The notes under the pieces were generated by a model that had not been told where the DNA came from, did not search any database, and worked only from the letters and a program-made list of their open reading frames with translations. The position numbers and the translations under genes were made by a program. A DNA stretch of 64,000 bases from Aphrophora alni. Taxonomy: Eukaryota > Arthropoda > Insecta > Hemiptera > Aphrophoridae. Of this stretch, positions 1-10,138 are shown piece by piece; the first letter of the stretch is position 1; every line of letters starts with the position of its first letter. Location of the stretch: contig OY740772.1 in the NCBI GenBank assembly GCA_963513935.1, positions 16,896,098 through 16,960,097 of the forward strand, written 5' to 3'.

Positions 1-394
1 TATTATAATTTATACGTATTATATTACACAATGGTTCAGTTGATTCATTCAAATTACCTCTGGAGTATTTAAAGACTACATTTTTCTTTTGAAGATGTAC
101 AAATAAAACTTAAAGTTTAAATCATAACTTCAAAATAAAACTAACCTATAATATAATAAACTTATTTATGAATTTTTTAAAGTTTATAAAATGAACAATA
201 TTAGTTGATAATAATTCCCTTTACCACGAATCTGAAAACACAATAATTATCAATTAGTTTTTTCCCTTTAAATACTCTGATGTACATTTCGATAAAGACA
301 TTATTAGTTATTATCATTAGATGGTTCTACAGCTAAACCAGGACTAACAAAAGTGAAATCGATGTAGGTAATGGTTAGTTATAGTCCCAATCTG
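1..394. other. AT-rich intergenic DNA
   Basis: I see no gene, repeat array or structured element in this stretch. It may hold the decayed 3' end of the minus-strand LINE relic that follows. Confidence 0.4.
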
Positions 395-888
395 GGGTTT
401 GCCATAAAGCTAATTGTATCACTCTGAACATCTCTGTTATAACAAAGGATCTCTCAGAGATAGCTGTATTTGGAAAACTTACCAGCATGTGTCTCCTTCA
501 TTCTCCAACATTCAGTCTACTCTTCTCGAACAACTCGTGCTGTTGCTCTTGTTGTTTTAGTGAATATTGTGGGAGTTTCACAGGACTCATTTCCAAATAT
601 TCCACAGTAAGCTGTTATACATTATAAAATAATGCGCTTTTCTTCCTTCCTTAGGTGTCTCCATAAAATCCTCAGCTCTGTGATTCAGAACAAACAGTCC
701 ATTGGATTTCTATGGCAAACTTGAGTCTGTAAGAATGCAGATCTCTTTTCTACTCGTTCTGAACCTACCATTAGAGTCACGTTTATTGCCAGCAAATCTG
801 CATCCATGCTTGAGGCTGTGTTATTAGAGGTATAATACCACTCATCCATATTTTGGTAGTAGACTATGCTTAATTTTTCTTTAAACAT
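395..888 (-). pseudogene. LINE RNase H domain relic
   Basis: This is a decayed ribonuclease H domain of a non-LTR retrotransposon; in an intact element it would remove the RNA template during cDNA synthesis. Reading the minus strand from 888, one open frame gives NTASSMDADLLAINVTLMV, which fits the first helix region of RNase H with its acidic residue. A +1 shift gives ICILTDS (722-745), the usual LTDS motif with the second acidic residue. A third segment at 583-609 reads YCGIFGNES, matching the H-x-G-I-x-G-N-E signature with the His replaced by Tyr. Stops and frame changes between these blocks show it is dead. The clade is unclear, though Jockey-like or CR1-like elements carry such domains. 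No catalytic use is likely. The match is by motif recognition only. Confidence 0.6.
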
Positions 889-2590
889 GGTACTAAATAA
901 AATACAGTATAGAAAATGTAAGTTTTTATTACTATGTACTGGTTTTTATGTATTCATATCCAAGTTGTGTTAAGCAAAAGAGAGTGTATTAGAGATCATT
1001 AGGAAATGAATGTTTCCTGGTGTGTGGGACTACCGATCCATATGGTATACCTACTAAACATTAACCTCTTCTTCAGGCATAATTCCACCCTGGAACTTAG
1101 CACAATACTTCATAGTGATGTCATTCTCTGTGCTAAGTCAAGCTGCACTATTTTTGTCCTCTACTTAAACCATGGTTCAGATCATTTCCTTGTTACTAGC
1201 TTTTTCTTCTATGAAGCACTTTCTCTACATAGCTAAACACGTTGTCCCAATATTTCTGGCTATCAAGCTTCAATGATATTATCAGGCGTTCTTTGACCTA
1301 AACTACTCTCGAACAGTTGCCTCTTTCCATACCATATACAATATGGGATGAAGAAGGATTGTTACAATAGACAATTAGGATTGTCATATGGTTATAAATT
1401 ACTTTGCTGTGTAGACAATTTGGGTTCATTACTTCTCCCATTTGTAACAGGTGACCTGCCCTTAGACTGGTCAATAATTTCAGGAGGTAGTAATTGACTT
1501 GGTGGTTTGTGCAGTTAGCCAGCAGTATATTTTCCCTCCTATCATTGGCTCACCTTTCTTGCTAATCCTTCATTGACCAATAATTATGTATGTTAGGTGT
1601 TAAAGTAGGCCTACATAGCCAAAGTACCAAAGTATTATTTTTATTTCAGTGTAATTATTTCATTATAGAAGATCATAGTAACTCCATCAAACTGAAACTG
1701 TTGGCTACAACGGTAAAACCATTTGATACTTAACTAAGAAAGTATGAAAATTTAAAACTATTTGATAACTCCTTTTCATTAAAAATAATAATTAAGGAAA
1801 AAATCATAGGATTGTATATCACAGTATAATATCATCAAATAACACCATTTTTTATATCCATTGTTCTTAATTTTATGTTTGTTTTAAGTTATAGCAGCAT
1901 ATGTTTGTATTTAAAATTCTATAAAAAGCCACAGTTACACATAGTTGTGTGGCATTTGTAATACGTGAGAAAATTTATTTAACAAATTAAATTCTAAAAG
2001 AGTGAATTTCACAATTTTACATCATCTCTAAAAGCTAGGTTAGCTTTTTTACACACAATCATTGAAAGATTTTACATTTTGTAAAATAATTTTGATATAT
2101 TTATTACAATTAATTATTTTTGTAAAACAATAGTATTTATAGGTTATGTCAAGTTTAGAACTGCACAGTTAGTGAGATAAAGCACTATAATGTTTGCAAG
2201 TAGGTTGTGATTGAGGTTTTATTTATATCTGTACTTCTCACTTCAAAGCACGTTGTTGAACCAAGCAAAAATATATTCACACTCAAACTTTCCTACTGAG
2301 TGAAGTGTAAAAGTGTGTGCATGTATGTGATTGCGACAAACAAAACATTTCATTGTAATGAATAATATCAATAACATATGTTTTGTATCACAAAGTAGGA
2401 AATAGCATTACTGAACAGTATAATTACATAAGTCATCATTACAAAAAAAAAAAAATCATTTTAGGGAATAAAAGGAAAACGAAAACAATAAAACAGTTAT
2501 TAACCTTTTGTTTTTTTATTTATATTTATGCCCAATGTCTGTGTGATCTATGTTTCAGAAAATATGTACAGCGTAAATTGTTTGATCACC
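889..2590. other. Intergenic DNA with a possible LINE tail
   Basis: The stretch is non-coding apart from the short minus-strand segment annotated at 1390-1500. The part after 1650 is very AT-rich and shows no array or inverted repeat that I could support. Confidence 0.4.
1390..1500 (-). pseudogene. Possible post-RNase H segment of a LINE
   Basis: The minus strand reads YYLLKLLTSLRAGHLLQMG and then NPNC. This resembles the L-R-x-G-H segment and the cysteine pair that usually follow RNase H in LINE proteins. It lies upstream of the RNase H relic on the same strand, which is the wrong order for one copy, so two overlapping copies or chance similarity are both possible. Confidence 0.33.
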
Positions 2591-2649
2591 ATATCTCACA
2601 GTTAATTGTAAATTACCTATTATATCTGGAGAGAACCAAGTACTCTGAG

Positions 2650-3190
2650 GCCATAGGCAAGTACCCAAATATTTTTCAAGTGGAAATCCGCACAATAGAA
2701 AGATGTATACAGTTCAACCTGGATAGGAGATATAAAAATTAGGATATAGCTATTCTTTCAGACAGCCAAGCAGCCTTCAAAATGCTGAGCTCTCACGTTA
2801 TTAACTGTATGATGTATGGGGTTGCCTAAGGAAACTCTATGACCTAGGAAAAAACAATAAAATAACTCTTCTCCGGATGCCAGGACACATTGGAGTAGAA
2901 GAAAATGAACATGGGGATAAACTTGCAAGAGTGTGGACCTCATAGATTGAGAATCATTTTGTGGCCCTGGAGAGTACTATGGAAAAGAAGAAGAGACTGT
3001 ATGAACAAAAGGGCTAGAAGTGTGGGACGGTATGGATTGATGTAGATGAGGATACCTAACCTCCACCCCCTTCATGTGCTACATTGCCTAAAGGAGTTGG
3101 GGCTATTATAGACAAATTACCTGGCTTAGAAGAAGTAGGGGCACAATAGATTTTTAGAGGTCCAAGTGCATTTCACCCCCACATTCTTAT
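2650..3190 (+). pseudogene. LINE RNase H domain relic (plus strand)
   Basis: This is the RNase H domain of a dead non-LTR retrotransposon. A frame from about 2656 gives GKYPNIFQVEIRTIERC, the first acidic block (E in VEIRTIE). After a stop near 2742 the sequence reads ILSDSQAAFKML (about 2752-2787), the second acidic block. From about 2853 another frame reads NKITLLRMPGHIGVEENE and then HGDKLAR, matching W-x-P-G-H-x-G-x-x-x-N-E-x-A-D with Trp replaced by Arg and Ala by Gly. The block order and spacing are right for a Jockey-type element. Beyond 2930 traces of the C-terminal region (FCG, then CRRS) continue to about 3190. Multiple stops and frameshifts make it a pseudogene. The open frame upstream of 2600 has no recognisable content. 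Confidence 0.78.
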
Positions 3191-3580
3191 TACTACATAT
3201 GGAGAATAACTCGGAATTTATATTAAATTATCCATATATATATATATATTCAACAAGAAGATTAAGAGATTCATACAGAGAATAAATTATATCTTCAAAA
3301 AACCTGTTAATAGTTTCCCAAGTTTTGAATAATCAATGACCTTGATGGTACATATTTTAGACTATTAAAGATAGAAGAGTAATTTAACAAACCAACAACC
3401 AGCCTCGAATCTGTGTAACTTTTTAACAATTCACAAGGCGAAACTGTAATGAGCTAGATGTGTGTCATACCAAACTGAGCTATGGTCCTCCGCCCCTCCT
3501 CTGAACAGAGTTTATTGTATTAAATATGAAAATTGGAATTTGTAAAACTTTAATTTCAGATTCATGTGTTATTTCAGAGC

Positions 3581-3586
<6 letters not shown>

Positions 3587-3622
<36 letters not shown>
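3587..3622. repeat. (TA)n microsatellite
   Basis: About 18 TA units sit directly against the left end of the foldback element that starts at 3624. Confidence 0.9.
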
Positions 3623-3623
<1 letters not shown>

Positions 3624-3626
<3 letters not shown>

Positions 3627-3881
3627 CTGTGCTAGGCTGCATAGTCATGGAAATCAATTCATCGATCTTCCAAAAAAAAATAAGAAAATGTGATTAAATC
3701 TATTTATAATATATTACCTTCAGACCTTTTGTGCTTCTATTGATATACAGATCCGATAAGTGCTCAATAGAAGCACAAAAGGGTCTGAAAGTAATATATT
3801 ATAAATAGGTTTAATAACATTTTCTTATTTTTTTGGAAGATCGATGAATTGATTTCCATGACTATACAGCCTAGCACAGAA
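3624..3881. mobile_element. Foldback (palindromic) element
   Basis: Two arms of about 118 bp, 3624-3743 and 3764-3881, are near-perfect reverse complements around a 20-bp spacer. The outer ends are TTCTGTGCTAGGCTG and its complement. It has no coding content. I could not find a clean target-site duplication; the adjoining (TA)n tract may hide a TA duplication. This shape fits a MITE or foldback element of unknown superfamily. Confidence 0.8.
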
Positions 3882-5769
3882 AATCTGGTATAAGATCATG
3901 AATGCATCCAGGATCTATTAGACTTACTAATTGAAGCTTTCATGAGTTCAAAAAGTGATATTAGAAGGACTAATTAGGGGAATAAACTAAATAATTATAC
4001 ATTATAATTATTGTGTTTTAATATTATTCCTAATGTTTGTGGTAAGGAAATTATTTAAAGTATCGTGAATTTTACCACAGTATTCATAGAAGATTTTATA
4101 AAAACACATTAAAAAGGAACTATTTTTCTCCTATAATATGACTCCACATCTAAACCATATGATTTTACTTAACAGCTGATTTCATATAACATAACTTTGA
4201 GGTTATGTTTACACTTTTACTCGAAATAAATTCACAAAATTTTGTGTGAGCTCTGATAATTAAATTAGATGTTTCGGATTGTTGCAAAAAAGAACCAAGA
4301 CAGTACTGTATTGAGATATGAAATGGCGGTAATAGAAAAAGAAAGGCTACTTGTTTTTAAATACCAGTAGCAAAAACAATAAAGTAGCCGAAACATGGGC
4401 AGTGTTTGTTTAATTACCGATCTTACAATGGCCCAGCCTTCATGAACTTGAGAGAACAATGCCGGTCTTGTGAAGGTCTGGGAAGTGCTGCAAGTCATCT
4501 TGACTCTTTATCTTGCCAAAACTATTAACCTGGGCAATAACCTCTCTGTATTTGGTAGCTTGTACACTTCTAGGCTGGGTCTAACTTAAATGTGGTAAGC
4601 TCAAGGGTATAGACTTGGACAGAGGTCAAATGGAGGAATTCAGAGGTAATTTATGGTTGTATAATTTGGATTTTGATCGTCATAAAATCAGAATCTTAAA
4701 ATTTTTAAAGTCATTGTTTTATTTAAATTCCGTCCTACTTCTTTATTGTTAACTTTGGAATCCCATATTTTTTCTTGTTGTTTAAAAGACGAGCAACCTT
4801 TTTGTTAACTTCACCTTATAACAAAATCGAAGGTCTCCAATAGTTTACGTTATGATCGGAAGAGAACAAGCCTTTTACCATAAATACATCCCCCAGCGTA
4901 AATCGTATTTCCTTTCCTACCCTTATTTTTTCTAAAAACCTCCGTCATCATAGTCTAATTAAAAGAAGACTCTAATAGCGCGAGGGTCGAAAGAACAAGG
5001 GTTTAAATTTGTTATTGCTGCTCAGATAATGTGAGATTCTCAGGACTTTGTGACAACCCTGGAGTAAAATATGATCGGGTAGTCAGACTTCAAGAAAGGG
5101 CCACGTGGTCCCAATTTTTGAACGAAATCAGAAGAGCAATTTTAAGAAATGATTTATCGTCGATTTTGTTTTGTTTTTGTACAGATAACACAAGAACCAG
5201 TATTTTTAGTGAGATGGGAACCAATATATTTTGTTGAAATCCTTGGAGGTTACACTTGAGAAAAAATTCATCAAAACCGTTAGAGATCATTTTGAGGAAA
5301 TTGTAATCTTCTGTTTTTTTCCTTATGGCATCAATCTCTAAATTTTAAACTGTAGATAAAATAGAAAAAAAACGCCCAAAAAATGTACAAAAATGTTTAA
5401 TTTAATTAAAATTGGTTCACACGTTTGAGCTGCAAAGTCAACAGACGAACAATATTTCAAAAACCACTTGTTTGTACTTATAAAACTAATATATCAGAAA
5501 AACCTCAACATTGCTTTTTTGACCCATCACATAACTTTCTCTATACTACTTACATGTGAGAAAGAAATTTATAATTTTGTTTGTTTGTAATTGTTTCATA
5601 TAATTTAAACCTGTATCGGTGAGTACTGGCGTGACAATCCTGTCCAACTGGATATACACTGTGTTTATATGGAAAAGGCTTAATATTTTAAGAACTTCTT
5701 TAGATAGAAATGTTTGAACTTAACCTGAGTTATCTACAGGGTGGTACAGAGTTTAACCTGAGCTATCTA
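3882..5769. other. Intergenic DNA with decayed A and D repeats
   Basis: No gene is visible. Around 4840-5010 there are two short decayed family-A pieces (phrases such as TCTAATAGCG and GAGAACAAG). From about 5170 to 5480 the sequence matches family D, including the phrase meaning 'attggttcacacgtttgagctg', which recurs across the window. Confidence 0.45.
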
Positions 5770-6125
5770 CAGGCTGGTGCAAAAGTTTAGTAGGATAGGA
5801 TGTTCCAAAATTTGTTCTCTACTTTTTTTATCGTAACGCTATTATTATTTTTACAAAATCTAATAGATCAATTTAAGATACTTAAATTTTTTTAAATTTA
5901 TCTTAACAACCGAGTTATGACGTTTTAAAATTCGTAAAGACGATATTAAACGTTCACTGCAGGGCTGAGTGAATAATGATTTTTTTATTTGGTTATTGTA
6001 ATGTCAAGTGAGCCAAGATGTACTGAAAATTACATTTTAGGTACAGAGTAAACAAAAATTAACAAAAACAAAAAGTAAACCTACATAATTTTTAATTACA
6101 GTAGGCCTACACTAGAATATAAATT

Positions 6126-6325
6126 GAAAGTCCTGGACATAAATCGGGGGTTCGGCGCAACGTTAGATTCAGTTATACATAGTTTGATTGTTGTAGCTCG
6201 TGTACCACTGAAGAGGACGACCTTGTCGTTGAAACGCGTCTCATACTTAGGCGTATTTTTTGTGAGAATTGTGTTCTGTGTTTGTTATACTGTATAATTT
6301 TTCTCATAAGTCAACCACAACATTT
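6126..6325 (+). mobile_element. 200-bp insertion with hammerhead-like core
   Basis: The insertion is flanked by the exact 10-bp duplication AATATAAATT (6116-6125 and 6326-6335). It interrupts the left arm of the surrounding palindrome, and the right arm lacks it, which independently confirms the boundaries. There is no open frame and no poly-A tail. Its middle holds the structured motif annotated at 6201-6250. A short non-autonomous retroelement is the best reading; the 10-bp duplication would suit a Penelope-like or LINE-type target-primed insertion. Confidence 0.75.
6201..6250 (+). ncRNA. Hammerhead-like ribozyme core
   Basis: CTGAAGA (6208-6214) is followed by one extra G, then a six-base-pair hairpin GACGAC-CTT-GTCGTT (6216-6230), then GAAACGCGTC (6231-6240). 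In hammerhead terms this is the CUGANGA box, helix II, the GAAA box, a minimal helix III (AC with GT around GC) and C as the cleavage-site base. Helix I is partly supported: GTA at 6202-6204 can pair with TAC at 6244-6246 across a small internal loop. The extra base before helix II is atypical, so self-cleavage is uncertain. Confidence 0.5.
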
Positions 6326-6367
6326 AATATAAATTAATAAAGTTTAATAAAAGTGTAATTTCATATA

Positions 6368-7016
6368 CAGACTGTTTCAAAACTTAACAAGATATAATTT
6401 TATACTGCATTTTTAAATACTGTATTAATTGTTTTTACTTACCCTGCTTAGAAAAGTCACTCGAAATCCATGGAATATTTCTTTCAGATCACCGTAAAAC
6501 TACAATAAATATTCAAACTGCTTCACTTCTATAGCTTGACTGTGTGTCAGCCATTCTGTGATAAAAAATGTGCAAAGTATTTTGTCCCAGACTACAGCCG
6601 AAATTATCTGTTCGCCTTCTGCGATATGTAGTGTTAAATCGTTCAAGTCTTCTAGCTTAGTTCGGTAAATGTTTTCCTTCAAGTATCGCCAAAGAAAGTA
6701 ATCTAGTGGATTCAAATCGTGTGACCTTGCCGGCCGCTCTGTTTCCTCCTTCCTTAGACCTACCGATGAGGGAACATTTCATCCAGCAGCTGTCGAACTT
6801 GAAGGTGATAATGGAGAGGCCTTTCTGAAACCACCTACTGTCAAAACGTGGTACTAACAGATTGTGAACTTATGCCAAAACAGACGCACAAACTTTTCAC
6901 GATATATTATGATAGACAGATAATATTTTCCCCAATTATCCCATCCCAAACATTCACTAACTAAGGTCATTGGGTGTGACTTTCATTCATCTAATGTTAA
7001 TTTTTGGAACATCCTG
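6368..7016 (-). mobile_element. Small mariner-like element
   Basis: The ends read CAGACTGTTTCAAAACTTAA and, on the other strand, CAGGATGTTCCAAAAATTAA, each bordered by TA (6366-6367 and 7017-7018). It sits exactly at the centre of the surrounding palindrome. At 649 bp it is about half the length of a full mariner and carries only a transposase C-terminus, so it is an internally deleted copy. Confidence 0.75.
6500..6800 (-). pseudogene. mariner/Tc1-type transposase C-terminus
   Basis: This is the end of a DDE-type transposase, the enzyme that cuts and joins the element at TA sites. On the minus strand VRQLLDEMFPH (about 6780) is followed by a stop, then RPARSHDLNPLDYFLW and RYLKENIYRT, and finally FEYLL before the stop. 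The S-x-D-L-N-P-L-D-x-F-L-W block is the signature around the third catalytic acidic residue in mariner-like enzymes. The N-terminal helix-turn-helix domains and the first two catalytic residues are absent, and the stop near 6770 breaks the frame. It lies inside the small TIR element, so it belongs to it. Confidence in the family is high from the motif. Confidence 0.85.
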
Positions 7017-7204
7017 TATATGAAATTACACTCTATTAATTTATGCCCTAAACTTTCAATTGATATGTTAATATAATTGATGTTCTAACAATTTGTGTAC
7101 TGTACTAAGAAAAATATGTAGGCTTACTTTTTGTTTTTAGAACACCCTATACCGGATACGACATTTTTTATGATTTATTTTACAACAACCAAATAATAAA
7201 TCAT

Positions 7205-7471
7205 AGAATCATTAGAGCACTGTGGTGAATATACAATAAAGGAAAGGATTAACCCCAAAACTACAACAAAAATCACTAACAACACAAAAGCTGTATAGTT
7301 ATGTTTATTCTACCTTAGGTACATTTCAGTAACATAGTCACCATCTTCAGAGGTAACACTGTGTTAGGTTAATACTCAACCTCTGAAGATGGTAACTATG
7401 TTACTGAAATGTACATAAGGTAGAATAAACATAACAATACAGTTTTTGTGTTGTTAGTGTTTTTTGTTGTG
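7205..7471. mobile_element. Foldback element with 14-bp duplication
   Basis: The element is flanked by AAATAATAAATCAT on both sides (7191-7204 and 7472-7485). A short head containing GAGCACTGTGGT is followed by two long mirror arms (about 7262-7350 and 7380-7471). Each arm carries a CTGAAGA-T-hairpin-GAAA motif. In the right arm (7383-7409) the stem is GGTAAC-TAT-GTTACT; in the left arm, read on the minus strand, one stem base differs but still pairs as G-U. The element at 47786-48060 shares the same head. Confidence 0.8.
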
Positions 7472-7831
7472 AAATAATAAATCATTATTCACTCAACCTA
7501 ACTTTTAATATTGTGTTTACAAAATTGCGAATTTTAAAACGCCATAACTCGGTTGTTTTTTAAGATAAATTAGAAATTCTTTTCAAGTATCTAAAATTAA
7601 CCAATTGGAACATGTAAAAATAATAATAGTGTTATATTTAAAAAGTTGAGAAAAATCATGTGTTAATTTTGGAACACTCTGTATATCCTATTAAACTTTT
7701 GTACCACCCTGTAAACAGCTCAGCTTAAGAGCTTTAAAATAAGAGGTCGAACGTTTTTCTATCTAAAGCAGTTATTGAAATTAACGGCTTAATAGTCTTT
7801 TACGTATTTTTTACACACTCTGTATTCTTGG

Positions 7832-7952
7832 GTTAGATCATTTTCATCTTTCCTCTCAAGTCTCTCTTCCTTCCCTGAGGCTATTAAAGTATTCGACGGC
7901 TAAAGGTCTTTATTTCATCTTCTTTCTTTATAAGACGACGATGACCGCGAGA
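7832..7952 (-). repeat. Family A dispersed repeat copy
   Basis: Family A is a dispersed sequence of about 200 bp found at least ten times here. Its plus form runs from a TCATCATCGTCTTATAAG-like start through GAATACTCTAATAGCGTCAG to AGAACAAGAGTTGGTCAAGA and ends near GTGTAGATCCAGCTAGG. This copy is on the minus strand and decayed. Confidence 0.6.
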
Positions 7953-10080
7953 GGTTTTTCGTCTTTAAACAAGAAAAAAAGAAAGTTCATATAGTTTACT
8001 TGGTAAAAGTAGCCCTAACACAGAAATCAAAAGCCGAAAAGTACTCTTCCAACAAAATAAAACCTTTTCTTGTTTATGATGTCCATATTGTTATTCTCAA
8101 CCATGTTTGCTGAATCCTTGAAGAATGCAAGCGTGCTTTTGACCTCCCGAACTTGATGCAAAATAAGCTAAGGTCACGTTTGATACAAACCGCCATGGGA
8201 TGCATTGACACCTTCAAACTGCACAAATACCAAGCCAATGCCATTTAGATTAGCCATTGAAGCAAGGGAGGTTGCCCAAATCAATCTAACAAAAGAATTT
8301 GTTTTATTTTTAACTTTTGGATGTACTCCAAGTTGTTGTCGAAAACCATAATGGTGAAAGAATTCACATATGACCTCTATTGAACCTGTGGGTCTTAACT
8401 GTTAAGGTGAAGGAATGTTGAAGATTAAAAGACACCTGAGTAAATTATCTAAGTACAAAGGACTTGTCAAAGTTGGTCCGTCAAGAACGCATGAAGCGTT
8501 TTTTCTTTCATCTTTTTTTCCATCTTCCATTTGAATATTTATTTGTATATCCACATTTCTCGATTTTTTTATTTGGTCATTTTTACATTGTCACAAATAG
8601 GTGGGGTAAAAAAGTTATATGGGTAAAAAAACGAATGTTAGAAGGTTTTTATGGATATTTGCGTTTTGATGTTCCTGAGTAAAATCAATGGTTTTTGCAA
8701 TGACTGTGGTATGTGTTCTACAGCCAAAACGAATGGACCGATTTTAAATTGGTATGTGGGGATACGTGGTTGTACCTCAGTGCATTTCCCCCTCATTTAT
8801 TGATCATTCATAAATACAAATTTACAATTTTCTCAAAATTGACTGTAACCCAAACATATTGATTGCTATCTCTTCAAATATTGGTTCTTGAATAAACGCC
8901 ATAAACTAAAAAATAGGCCATGGAGCAAATTTGGACTAAATATAGAAAAAAATTAACAAAATCGGAAGTATGTACATCGCTCAAATTTTAACGATTTTAA
9001 CGATCAAACACGTTCACAGAACTGCTTTAAAAAACATACCGGTTTTGGAATAATTAGCACACACAAAATGTATACTGGCGGCAATTATTAAAAAAAGCTC
9101 AATTATTTTAATAAACCCTCAGGTGGTAACTATAGCATTACAGCTGGAGCTACCTTTTTGTAGGTAATCTTGGTTTAGAAACCTCTCTTTCACTTTCCTA
9201 TCAGATCTCTCTTGACTAACCTTTATTCTTTCGCGACCCTGATGCTATTATAGTATACTAAGGATAAAGGAGTATACATACCGGAGAGTTGGCTCCAAGA
9301 TGGGTCTTATGGGACTATGTCAACTGCACTGGCTTGTGGCCCTGCCGTCCGCTATTTTGTTTTATCGGCGTAAACTACACTGACTTCCGACCACCGCCCC
9401 TCCGCCATCTTGTGATATCACTCCCTCCTCCTAGACACGTCACACTCTAACTTTTTGCCGAGTTTTATTCGAACCTACGAAGTCCGAATATGAAGTCGGA
9501 GAATATGTATGACAGAAAAAAGAGACTCTCATATTTCTTATCAAGCCGCCCTTGACCAACTCTTGTTCTCTAACGATCCTGACGCTATTAGTGTATTCGA
9601 TAGTTAGGGTCATTAGTTTATGTTCTTTTCTTCTTCTTTTTTATAGAGCGTTTATGACCGAAACGGTTTTCGATTTTAAACAAAAAGAAAACAAAACCAA
9701 TTTCATTCAAATACGTAGAGGAGGCGTTTATGTCACAAGCGTATCAAGTTTAATCCATATTTAAATATATAAATATGTTTCCAACACGTCGACTCTGTAT
9801 ATTATTTGTTTAATTTTTTAATTAGTTTTAACCAAATCGTAGTTGGTGTTTGGGATGAGTGGGTGTGAATGAAAGTTTGTACAATATTTTTGCACAATGG
9901 TTGTGTCTCACTGTACGGCAATATATGTTTCATTATAATACACAGAAAACAGCTGTTTTCTTAGACTGTTCATAAACGAGAAAGTTCTTCTATATTTTGT
10001 ACTACACAGAAAATTAACCAGGCACCAGCTGATTTCAACAGTAACAGACTTCTTTATTTGCAGTTACTAAAGGTTTAATT
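7953..10080. other. Intergenic DNA with A and D repeats
   Basis: The stretch holds decayed family-D sequence around 8680-9010 (phrases like 'ccgattttaaattgg' and 'ataactaaaa'), and two more minus-strand family-A pieces at 9180-9262 and 9540-9662. A slightly less AT-rich patch at 9280-9450 shows no recognisable coding signal. Confidence 0.45.
9540..9662 (-). repeat. Family A copy
   Basis: The minus strand carries the phrases for 'gaacaagagttggtcaa' and 'gcgtcaggatcg'. A shorter piece of the same family lies at 9180-9262. Confidence 0.6.
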
Positions 10081-10138
10081 ATTACCGTACCCTCAAATAA
10101 TTGTAAACATTGTAGTTTTCGTAAGTACATCGTCCTAA

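Larger units (their letters stand above)
5770..7711. mobile_element. Large palindromic element with TA duplication
   Basis: The left end reads CAGGCTGGTGCAAAAGTTTA and the right end is its complement (CAGGGTGGTACAAAAGTTTA). Each is bordered by TA (5768-5769 and 7712-7713), as in mariner/Tc1 elements. After later insertions are removed the two arms are each roughly 390-415 bp and mirror each other to the centre. The centre holds a mariner (6368-7016), the left arm a 200-bp insertion (6126-6325) and the right arm a foldback (7205-7471). It has no coding capacity of its own. Confidence 0.75.
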
